From an uncultured Bacteroidales bacterium (lineage in GTDB: Bacteria; Bacteroidota; Bacteroidia; Bacteroidales; F082), in assembly GCA_946410535.1 (NCBI GenBank), contig CAMKAR010000037.1:1-10994 (forward strand): a DNA stretch of 10,994 nt. Reading direction: 5' to 3'. The stretch's first letter is position 1; each line of letters opens with the position of its first letter. Of this stretch, positions 6,294 to 10,994 are shown piece after piece. The notes beneath the pieces are model-generated. The model was not told the origin of the DNA, ran no database searches, and was given only the letters and a program-made list of their open reading frames with translations. The position numbers and the translations under genes are program-made.

Positions 6294-8540
6294 TTACGGA
6301 ATCATGAAACGAACCGTAAAGCCAATGTATCTTTCGTCTTTGGCATATGGGTTCACAATGCCTTCGCCGCCTGATTCATAATCATAATGGTGTTTCGGGG
6401 AGAAGGCGAAATCGTATGCTCCAGAATACGGATTGGGGTCTACAAGAGGACGATGGTCGCTTGTCCAGTATCGTCCGCCCGCATTAGTCCACTCCACTTC
6501 TCCAGTGATACCATAGCAACCAGCGGCAGGGAGGAATACCAAGTCATTGTGTTCGAGGAGCGACCACTGTGCTTCCGTGAAATGGTTACCTTCAGGGAGT
6601 TGCCAATTTGTAACCTCCCCAGCCATATTCTGATACTCTTCATTGATGAGTGAAAGTTGATTGTCTACTAACTCAGGCCATTCAAAGCTGTCGGGGAACA
6701 AGAAAATACCATTGACCTTTGCGTCTTTTCTTACAGTGAGTTCAGCGAAAGCGAAACGTGCATTAGAAACACCGTGTACCGTACTAGCGGGGCGTACTTT
6801 GGTTAGATAATTCCATTCGGCGGTACTTCCCGTGTACCTACCATTGGCAGTGCCATTGGTTATGTTGTTGACAGCCCAGTCTGCCGTTGTTCCTGTCAGA
6901 TTGTTTTCTTTATCACCGAAGATATAAAAATGCTCATTTTGGAAATTCTGGTTGTTGTCGTATTCACTAGGATTGGTAGGATTGTAATTCCTCACCCTTC
7001 TCCATGGTTCATTGTAATCTGCACCATTATATTGTCCACTTGTGCCCCAAGCAAAGTAATCGTACCATTGGGTACTGGTGCGCTGGTCTTCTTGCATGGC
7101 ATAGTTGTTGCATTTCGTTCTGGTTTCAACAGGGTCTTCTCCTCCTAAATATACATTACCAGACATAACGCCTTGGCTTGTATTTTCGCCGCCCACATAT
7201 TCAAACTGGTATTCAGCATAGCGCCATTCACTGTTGTTATGTTGCAGGTTGCCCATGGCGAAGGAGACCTGTTTGCTTGGTGAAACAGAGAATACGCCTT
7301 GCAGCTTGCCATGACAGTCGTGTTCATAGTCCCTTCTCGTTGCAAACGGGATGGCTTCGCCGTAGTAGGTCTCGCCGCTCGCGCTAATGGCGTACGCTTT
7401 CACGAAATAAACGGTATTCTTGGTAAGCTCGTTGGCCCAGTCGTTGTAGGCAGTACCACTGGGGGTCATCTCAACACTATAGACGTTGCTGCCCGTCATG
7501 ACGAGATTGTCAGGATTGCCGCTAAGAGCATCATAAGTGGCATAAATAACACCGCATTCGGTAGGTGTGCCGCCAGTCACGGTGCCACCCATCCAAGCCT
7601 TGTCGTAGGAGATGAAGGTCGGGCTAATGGTGGTCACAGTCAGCGGGTCGGAGATGGTGATGGGGGTCTCCACCTTGCTCACCACGCTGCGCTTGATGAA
7701 GTTGGCATGGGTGGTGGCATCCCAGGTGATGTTCTGGTTGTAGATGACATTGTCGCCGTCGTAAGCCGTCACGGTGAATCCGGTGGTCATCGTTTGCGGA
7801 GGCACCATGATGTAGAAGTCCTGCGGTTCGGCAGTGAGGGTGATGCCCGTAGTGCCATTACAAATCAGCTCCACGCTGTTGCTGCCGCCAGAGACGTGGG
7901 TCGGCATGGGGCCGGAGGCCAAATCGCCCGTGGTGGGCACGGCGGTACAATTGGCCGTGAAGGTACCCCACAGCCTGTCGCTCGTGTTCTTTGAGGTGAG
8001 CACAATCTTGGTCACGTGCTTGCCCGCGCCTTGCAGCGGGAAGCAAATGCCGCCGCACACGTTATAGAAATCGAGCTGGTCGGTGGTGGTGTGGGCCACC
8101 ATGGGCATGGCGCCATTGCCGAAAGTGCCAGTCTGCATCATCTGCTGCTGTTGCGGCAGGGAGAAGGTGGCTGTGGTGCCGCTGATGGTCACCTTGTCGT
8201 AGGGGTAGGCAGCCACATAGTTCGGCGAACGGTCAAAGGTCGATCCAGTGTAGAAAGTACCGTTCATTGAGCCAATGCCTTCCACAACCTCGAAAGGAGC
8301 CTGTTGGACGGGGCTGGCACTGTTTTGCACCAAGATAAGGTCGCCGGCCGTCCACTTGATGTCCTCGCCGTCGAGGTAGGTCTTGGCATTGCGGTTGCCA
8401 CCTTCGGTGCTGGCCTTGAAACTGATGCCGTCGAGGTTGAGGTTTGAGTTGGTGTTGCTTGTATTGTTTTCTTTCTTGCACGAGGCAAGCAGGCTGGTCG
8501 CCACCAAGCCTATCATCATTAATCGAAATGGTGTTTTCAT
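6294..8540 (-). CDS. Fimbrillin-like / FN3-like / FISUMP-type surface lipoprotein (copy A)
   Basis: A 748-residue predicted lipoprotein with the same architecture as its downstream paralogue. The signal peptide MKTPFRLMMIGLVATSLLASC has lipobox LASC (Cys21) and shares IGLVA(V/T)SLLASCKK and much of the underlying DNA with copy B. The fimbrillin-like part (about 30-300) shows IKWTAGDLILVQN, GTFYTGS, NYVAAYPYD, FSLPQQQQ, LDFYNVCGGICFPL and IVLTSKNTSDRLWGTFT. An FN3-like segment follows (about 300-400, with TKNTVYFVKAYAISASGETYYG). The C-terminal FISUMP-type module begins SFAMGNLQHNNSEWRYAEYQ and contains DYFAWGTSG, FAFAELTVRK, GIFLFPDSFEWP, QWSLLEHNDLVFLPAAGCYG, GRYWTSDH and GFTVRFMIP at the very end. 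It lies 55 bp after membrane protein A. Function is inferred as surface adhesion or assembly; no catalytic motif is visible. Confidence 0.88.
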   Translation of the reverse strand: MKTPFRLMMIGLVATSLLASCKKENNTSNTNSNLNLDGISFKASTEGGNRNAKTYLDGEDIKWTAGDLILVQNSASPVQQAPFEVVEGIGSMNGTFYTGSTFDRSPNYVAAYPYDKVTISGTTATFSLPQQQQMMQTGTFGNGAMPMVAHTTTDQLDFYNVCGGICFPLQGAGKHVTKIVLTSKNTSDRLWGTFTANCTAVPTTGDLASGPMPTHVSGGSNSVELICNGTTGITLTAEPQDFYIMVPPQTMTTGFTVTAYDGDNVIYNQNITWDATTHANFIKRSVVSKVETPITISDPLTVTTISPTFISYDKAWMGGTVTGGTPTECGVIYATYDALSGNPDNLVMTGSNVYSVEMTPSGTAYNDWANELTKNTVYFVKAYAISASGETYYGEAIPFATRRDYEHDCHGKLQGVFSVSPSKQVSFAMGNLQHNNSEWRYAEYQFEYVGGENTSQGVMSGNVYLGGEDPVETRTKCNNYAMQEDQRTSTQWYDYFAWGTSGQYNGADYNEPWRRVRNYNPTNPSEYDNNQNFQNEHFYIFGDKENNLTGTTADWAVNNITNGTANGRYTGSTAEWNYLTKVRPASTVHGVSNARFAFAELTVRKDAKVNGIFLFPDSFEWPELVDNQLSLINEEYQNMAGEVTNWQLPEGNHFTEAQWSLLEHNDLVFLPAAGCYGITGEVEWTNAGGRYWTSDHRPLVDPNPYSGAYDFAFSPKHHYDYESGGEGIVNPYAKDERYIGFTVRFMIP

Positions 8541-8595
8541 CGTTGTTTAGTATTCTTTTGTTTTCTCTTGTGTTACTTTCATTTGTAAATTCGTA

Positions 8596-8889
8596 CTATG
8601 GGATATAGAAGCCTTCGTCTGTAGGCGTTTCCACCTCACCGTTCAGGAACCGATTTCCTATCTCGTCCATTTCCTTGACCAGTTTCTCCTTTGCGGTCAG
8701 AGGCGCGTCGGGCTGGGCCTGGACATTGATCCATTCGGCCTCGCCACCGTCATTATAGATGAGCACAGCCTTATCGGAGCGTGCGATTCTAACAGCCAGG
8801 AAAACGACTGTGGTAACAAGCCAAAGGCTCAACATGAATAGGAAAATCGATTTCCTCTTTCTTTCCCGTTTTGCTTTTTGCCAATCCAT
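8596..8889 (-). CDS. Small single-pass membrane protein A, unknown function
   Basis: A 97-residue protein not recognised as a member of any named family. It has a strongly basic start (MDWQKAKRERKRKS) and one hydrophobic segment at about 14-34 (IFLFMLSLWLVTTVVFLAVRI). A soluble, acidic C-terminal part of about 60 residues (IYNDGGEAEWINV, EKLVKEMDEIGNRFLNGEV) would lie in the periplasm by the positive-inside rule. Its ATG at 8889 comes only 4 bp after the stop of micro-protein 1, which suggests translational coupling, and 55 bp separate it from lipoprotein A downstream. It has the same length, topology and position relative to a micro-protein as membrane protein B, but sequence similarity between them is slight. 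Role could be anchoring or assisting assembly of the lipoproteins; this is inference only. Confidence 0.75.
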   Translation of the reverse strand: MDWQKAKRERKRKSIFLFMLSLWLVTTVVFLAVRIARSDKAVLIYNDGGEAEWINVQAQPDAPLTAKEKLVKEMDEIGNRFLNGEVETPTDEGFYIP

Positions 8890-8893
8890 TAGG

Positions 8894-9031
8894 TTACGGG
8901 AAAGAGAAATGTTCGGTCGTTACTGCCTCGGTGCTGTTGCCTAGTATGGGCGAGCCGCACAACACGGTTTGGATTTCAAGCTCGATGATTTCGAGCTTCG
9001 GTGCTTCATAACTGTTTCTTTTTTCTCTCAT
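8894..9031 (-). CDS. Micro-protein 1 (45 aa), YExPxxE family-like
   Basis: A 45-codon frame read on the minus strand from ATG 9031 to TAA 8894, between the two membrane-protein genes. It begins MREKRNSYEAPKLEIIELEI, continues QTVLCGSPILGNSTEAV and ends in FSFP. It shares with micro-protein 2 an ordered pattern: aromatic-E-x-P-basic-x-E-(I/V), a Leu, a (V/I)L-x-x-S element, a Gly, a TE pair and a C-terminal FP. Conservation in a second, separate gene at the equivalent operon position supports real coding. From memory, small Bacteroidetes proteins starting K..Y..P..E(I/V).E(L/M) are common but uncharacterised. Its stop is 4 bp before the start of membrane protein A and its start lies 46 bp after the stop of membrane protein B. 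There is no signal peptide; it could be a cytosolic micro-protein or a peptide precursor. Confidence 0.65.
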   Translation of the reverse strand: MREKRNSYEAPKLEIIELEIQTVLCGSPILGNSTEAVTTEHFSFP

Positions 9032-9077
9032 CTGGAAAAGTGTTTAATTGTTACTATTCTGTTATTGTTTGACTTAA

Positions 9078-9371
9078 TCATTCTATGTTTGGTGAAGAAA
9101 TGACGTGGCGCATTTGTTCGTAGGACTGTCGCTTGTTTTGCTCCCTGTCCGAAACCTCTTCGGCGGCCTCTTGGGGTTCGTCGTCAGTACCGAGTTGGAT
9201 GTCGGGATTCGATTTTTCGGTTTTTGCCTTCGGTGTAGGTTGCCCATATTCCACCATGTCGCCATCGGCGGCTCTCAAAAGGAGCATCAGGGCGACCATG
9301 CTTATAACGCAGATTATAATGCAAGCTGCGGTGCGCCATGTGAACTTGTATTTTCCGTCCATTCCTACCAT
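9078..9371 (-). CDS. Small single-pass membrane protein B, unknown function
   Basis: A 97-residue protein with a short basic N-terminus (MVGMDGKYKFTWR), one membrane segment at about 14-33 (TAACIIICVISMVALMLLLR) and a hydrophilic, very acidic and Pro-rich outside part (YGQPTPKAKTEKSNPD, DDEPQEAAEEVSDREQNKRQ). The tail is probably disordered. An alternative start is the second Met at 9362. It follows micro-protein 2 by 23 bp and precedes micro-protein 1 by 46 bp, mirroring the arrangement of membrane protein A. No named family recognised. The pairing suggests it works with the micro-protein or the downstream lipoproteins, but the sequence alone does not say how. Confidence 0.7.
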   Translation of the reverse strand: MVGMDGKYKFTWRTAACIIICVISMVALMLLLRAADGDMVEYGQPTPKAKTEKSNPDIQLGTDDEPQEAAEEVSDREQNKRQSYEQMRHVISSPNIE

Positions 9372-9394
9372 TGTCTTCTGAATTGGGGAATGGA

Positions 9395-9571
9395 TTATGG
9401 GAACACAATCATTTCAGACATGTCGAAACTTTCCGTGTTGGTCAGTCCCATAACGGCCGAACTGGTTAGTATGCCATAAGGGACGAGGTTGAGCACCTCT
9501 GTCCTTGGAGGCTCGTAGGTATGTTGGTGATGGTTGAACAGCGTGGCATTATTAATAAGGTGTGTTGCCAT
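9395..9571 (-). CDS. Micro-protein 2 (58 aa), YExPxxE family-like
   Basis: A 58-residue protein from ATG 9571, beginning MATHLINNATLFNHHQHTYE. The core (residues about 18-58) contains TYEPPRTEVLNLV, then YGILTSSAVMGLTNTESF, and ends in IVFP. This matches micro-protein 1 in the YExP-basic-x-E-hydrophobic motif, the L-x-x-S element, G...TE and the terminal FP. The frame is open to an ATG at 9649, but that start lies against the upstream terminator; the ATG at 9571 has AGGA four bases before it. It is the first gene after the structured leader and 23 bp before membrane protein B. It is a little His/Asn-rich before the conserved core. Function unknown. Confidence 0.6.
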   Translation of the reverse strand: MATHLINNATLFNHHQHTYEPPRTEVLNLVPYGILTSSAVMGLTNTESFDMSEMIVFP

Positions 9572-9650
9572 GATCCTGTATTTCCTCTTCTTTTTCGCCA
9601 ACCGATTCCCTTGTTGGCAGGTCTTCTGTAACTCAAGATAGAAACACATG

Positions 9651-9744
9651 AAAAAGCGTGGGAACCTCTGTCCTATTGCTTATCCCACTAGTCGAGGCTC
9701 TGGTACGCCTATCATCTGAGGATAAGCAATACCGATGCCCACGC
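9651..9744 (-). terminator. Large branched terminator-like hairpin ahead of the operon's first gene
   Basis: On the minus strand an outer stem GCGTGGG (9738-9744) with CCCACGC (9656-9662) encloses an internal loop and a perfect 12-bp inner stem, GGATAAGCAATA (9720-9731) with TATTGCTTATCC (9674-9685). The outer stem is followed directly by TTTTT (9655-9651). The layout is that of an intrinsic terminator, 79 bp upstream of the micro-protein 2 start. It may end a small RNA, or work as an attenuator for the operon. Confidence 0.6.
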
Positions 9745-9858
9745 AGACACATCCATAAGCGCAACACAAAAGTTGCAGGATATGCCTTCCCATGGACGTC
9801 GCCTATTGCCTTATCGTGCAGATGATTGAATTTACCAGATTCGACTAGTGCAGATAAG
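9672..9858. repeat. Pair of hairpin elements with direct arms and inverted loops
   Basis: Element 1 (9672-9731) and element 2 (9802-9858) share the arm CCTATTGC(C)TTATC in direct orientation (9672-9684 and 9802-9815) and the closing arm GATAAG (9721-9726 and 9853-9858). Their 32-33-nt loops are inverted relative to each other. On the plus strand element 1 reads CACTAGTCGA, TCTGGTA, ATCATCTG (9686-9718), and element 2 carries the reverse complements of these blocks in reverse order (9819-9850). The spacer between the elements is about 70 bp. No recombinase gene is in the window. Confidence 0.7.
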
Positions 9859-9932
9859 ACGTAGCACAACGCCTCGTCATTATGTTTGTCATCCGCCCAC
9901 TAACCCCACGGGGCATCGGCCAAATGACGCGG

Positions 9933-9964
9933 CAAAAATAGTGCTTTTTTTTGTATCGGGGCAA
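9933..9964 (-). promoter_or_regulatory. Bacteroidetes-type promoter for the leader RNA and central operon
   Basis: On the minus strand the -7 box TATTTTTG (9933-9940) matches TAnnTTTG. A TTGC (9961-9964) 20 bp upstream may serve as the -33 element, the same arrangement as in the lipocalin-gene promoter. Transcription would begin near 9926. No other -7 match was seen ahead of micro-protein 1, the membrane-protein genes or lipoprotein B, so this is the best candidate for driving the whole run. Confidence 0.6.
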
Positions 9965-10097
9965 CTATTTCGGAAAAATAATTCGCATCGCAAATAAAGC
10001 GCAACTAAGAAATATAGGAAAAAGCCTTTGGTTTTGGCGAAAAAACGTAAAGTTCCTTTTCAGATACTACGCTCCCATTCGCATCGACAAAACAGAA

Positions 10098-10361
10098 TCT
10101 TTTGTCAAGTATTTCACCATTGAGGTGCGCAACGGACAGCCCGATAAGTTCATGCCTCGCTTGGAAGCCTTGTTTGCAGGACAAGACTACATTTACATCT
10201 TTGAGTTCAAGATTGACAAGTCGGCTGACGAGGCATTGAAGCAAATCGAGGAAAAGCAATACGCCAAGCCTTTTGAGCAAGATGGACGCAAACTCTATAA
10301 AATCGGCGTGAACTTTTCAAGCTCGACAAGGCGGATTGAAGGCTGGAAGGTGGCAGATTAA
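10098..10361 (+). pseudogene. Remnant of AAA-ATPase-like / PD-(D/E)XK nuclease gene with internal deletion
   Basis: The plus-strand frame encodes FVKYFTIEVRNGQPDKFMPR and LEALFAG, then jumps straight to YIYIFEFKIDKSADEALKQI and the C-terminal KIGVNFSSSTRRIEGWKVAD. This is the C-terminus of the large Bacteroidales ATP-binding family with an N-terminal AAA-ATPase-like domain and a C-terminal PD-(D/E)XK (PDDEXK_9-type) domain, about 500 residues when intact. The whole ATPase part is missing. About 45 residues between LFAG and the YIYIFEFK strand are also missing, including the GR(I/A)D strand that supplies the catalytic Asp; only the E-x-K of EFK remains. There is no suitable start codon upstream: the frame opens at a TTG at 9951, and the codons from there to 10097 show no homology I recognise. 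The product would be inactive. Confidence 0.75.
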
Positions 10362-10383
10362 CTTCCTTCTTCAGTTAGTTTAT

Positions 10384-10994
10384 CTATCGCCCCATCGCCT
10401 TTTTCACCAACCGCACTAACTCGCCTATCCACAGAATCGCCGATGTGCTAACGATGATGCGCAGCCAGTCGGCCAACGGCAAAGGCTCCACGTTGAACAT
10501 CTCGCCGCCAAAGCTGACAATCAGCACCTGACCGGCAGCTATTATTAATAAGGTGTAGCCGAAACCGCGTCGCACGTCCTTGTCGAGCAGGCCTTTCAAG
10601 GCCGAATGGCCCGTTCGGTAGGCCTTAGCGTTGAAGATGTTCCAGAACTGCATGAAGACGAAGATGGTGAAGAAAAGCGACAGCTCCTTGGGCGTCAGTC
10701 CTCCCGTTTTCGAGAAGTTGAAATAGTTGGCGAAATAGTCGCGCAGCGAGAAGTCGGCCAAGGTCTCCACACCACAATGCGTGAAATACTGGATGAGGCC
10801 GAACAACACGGCCACGAAAGCCAATCCCACGCCGAAGATCAAGCCCCCCATGTCTTTGGTGATAATGAAAGCGTCGCGCGAGCGGGGCTTTTCGTTCAGC
10901 ACGCTGTGGTCGGGCGGCAACGAGGCCAATGCCATGGCCGCGAAGGTGTCCATGATGAGGTTGATCCACAGCATCTGCGTCACGGTGAGCGGCG
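10384..10994 (-). CDS. Calcium-translocating P-type ATPase (PMCA-like), C-terminal part only
   Basis: The 3' end of an inner-membrane cation pump that exports Ca2+ using ATP; about 202 residues are inside the window and the 5' end lies beyond the right edge. The frame continues through the edge as PLTVTQMLWINLIMDTFAAM. This is the M6 helix, with the Asn and Asp of NLIMDT corresponding to the Ca2+ ligands of SERCA/PMCA pumps, followed by ALASLPPD and the NEKPRSRDAFI loop. Four further membrane segments follow: GLIFGVGLAFVAVLFGLIQY (M7), SLFFTIFVFMQFWNIFNAKA (M8), GYTLLIIAAGQVLIVSF (M9) and WLRIIVSTSAILWIGELVRL (M10), then a short basic tail ending KKAMGR. The NLIMDT wording is closer to the plasma-membrane type than to SERCA. 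Phosphorylation and nucleotide-binding domains are off the window. It converges with the nuclease remnant, 22 bp apart; no clear terminator is seen between them. Confidence 0.9.
   Translation of the reverse strand, partial: PLTVTQMLWINLIMDTFAAMALASLPPDHSVLNEKPRSRDAFIITKDMGGLIFGVGLAFVAVLFGLIQYFTHCGVETLADFSLRDYFANYFNFSKTGGLTPKELSLFFTIFVFMQFWNIFNAKAYRTGHSALKGLLDKDVRRGFGYTLLIIAAGQVLIVSFGGEMFNVEPLPLADWLRIIVSTSAILWIGELVRLVKKAMGR

Larger units (their letters stand above)
9651..9927 (-). ncRNA. Candidate structured leader RNA or small RNA
   Basis: A transcript of roughly 270 nt is predicted from the promoter at 9933-9964 to the U-tract at 9651. It holds two large hairpins, one at 9810-9858 (10 bp with one bulge) and one at 9656-9744. 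The loop of the first (9819-9850) and the loop of the second (9686-9718) are complementary in blocks of 10, 7 and 8 bases, so they can pair with each other, either as a kissing complex or as a long duplex that would disrupt the terminator. No known RNA family was recognised: tmRNA, RNase P, 6S and SRP motifs were looked for by eye and not found. A TTG-started frame (9633-9869) crosses the region but looks non-coding. Start site is approximate. Confidence 0.42.

Noticed and set aside
4113..7300. Diversity-generating retroelement target in the C-terminal FISUMP-type modules
   Set aside because: Some retroelement targets in Bacteroidetes are lipoproteins with C-type-lectin-like ends, but no reverse transcriptase and no template repeat were seen in the window, and the two C-termini do not show an adenine-directed difference pattern.
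9672..9858. CRISPR repeats or integron attC sites
   Set aside because: Only two elements, with inverted loops and no regular spacer series; no RYYYAAC/GTTRRRY pair typical of attC and no cas or integrase gene.
9633..9869. 78-codon minus-strand frame over the structured leader
   Set aside because: Starts at TTG, crosses both hairpins and the terminator, and has no recognisable motif; the palindromic structure explains the region better.
9651..9927. Known structural RNA such as tmRNA, RNase P RNA, 6S RNA or tRNA
   Set aside because: The characteristic conserved sequences of these RNAs were not found by eye; a covariance-model search would be needed to exclude them fully.

Overview
The window looks like chromosomal DNA of a Bacteroidales bacterium, probably a gut or rumen commensal. 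The reasons are promoters of the Bacteroidetes type (-7 box TAnnTTTG, for example TATCTTTG at 3361-3368), lipoproteins with the Bacteroidetes fimbrillin-like plus Fibrobacter-succinogenes-major-paralogous (FISUMP) architecture, a lipocalin-like lipoprotein typical of that group, and the remains of an AAA-ATPase-like/PD-(D/E)XK gene that is very common in Bacteroidales. No rRNA, tRNA, CRISPR array, integrase or intact insertion sequence was seen.

Left part (1-3390), housekeeping genes. A long-chain acyl-CoA synthetase (minus strand, cut by the left edge) diverges from a 4'-phosphopantetheinyl transferase (1317-1889, plus). The transferase converges on a carbamate kinase (1897-2838, minus). The two convergent genes share a strong 12-bp hairpin that lies inside the last codons of the transferase. 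Upstream of the kinase come a short region of extragenic repeats and a lipocalin-like lipoprotein gene with a clear promoter.

Centre (3413-9964), the accessory region and the most interesting part. All genes are on the minus strand, closely spaced, and can be read as one transcription unit from a promoter at 9933-9964 to an intrinsic terminator at 3413-3454. In transcription order: a structured 5' leader (or small RNA) ending in its own terminator; micro-protein 2 (58 aa); membrane protein B (97 aa); micro-protein 1 (45 aa); membrane protein A (97 aa); a 748-aa fimbrillin-like/FISUMP lipoprotein; an internal terminator-like hairpin; a paralogous 695-aa lipoprotein; a degenerate small HTH-like protein (79 aa); and an XRE-type regulator (104 aa). 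The micro-protein plus membrane-protein module occurs twice, and so does the lipoprotein. Micro-protein 1 was found by reading the minus strand of the gap between the two membrane-protein genes. I infer a surface adhesin or surface-structure locus with its own regulators; its exact job is unknown.

Right part (9951-10994). A fragment of a PD-(D/E)XK nuclease-like gene with an internal deletion (pseudogene, plus) converges on the 3' end of a PMCA-like calcium-transporting P-type ATPase (minus, cut by the right edge).
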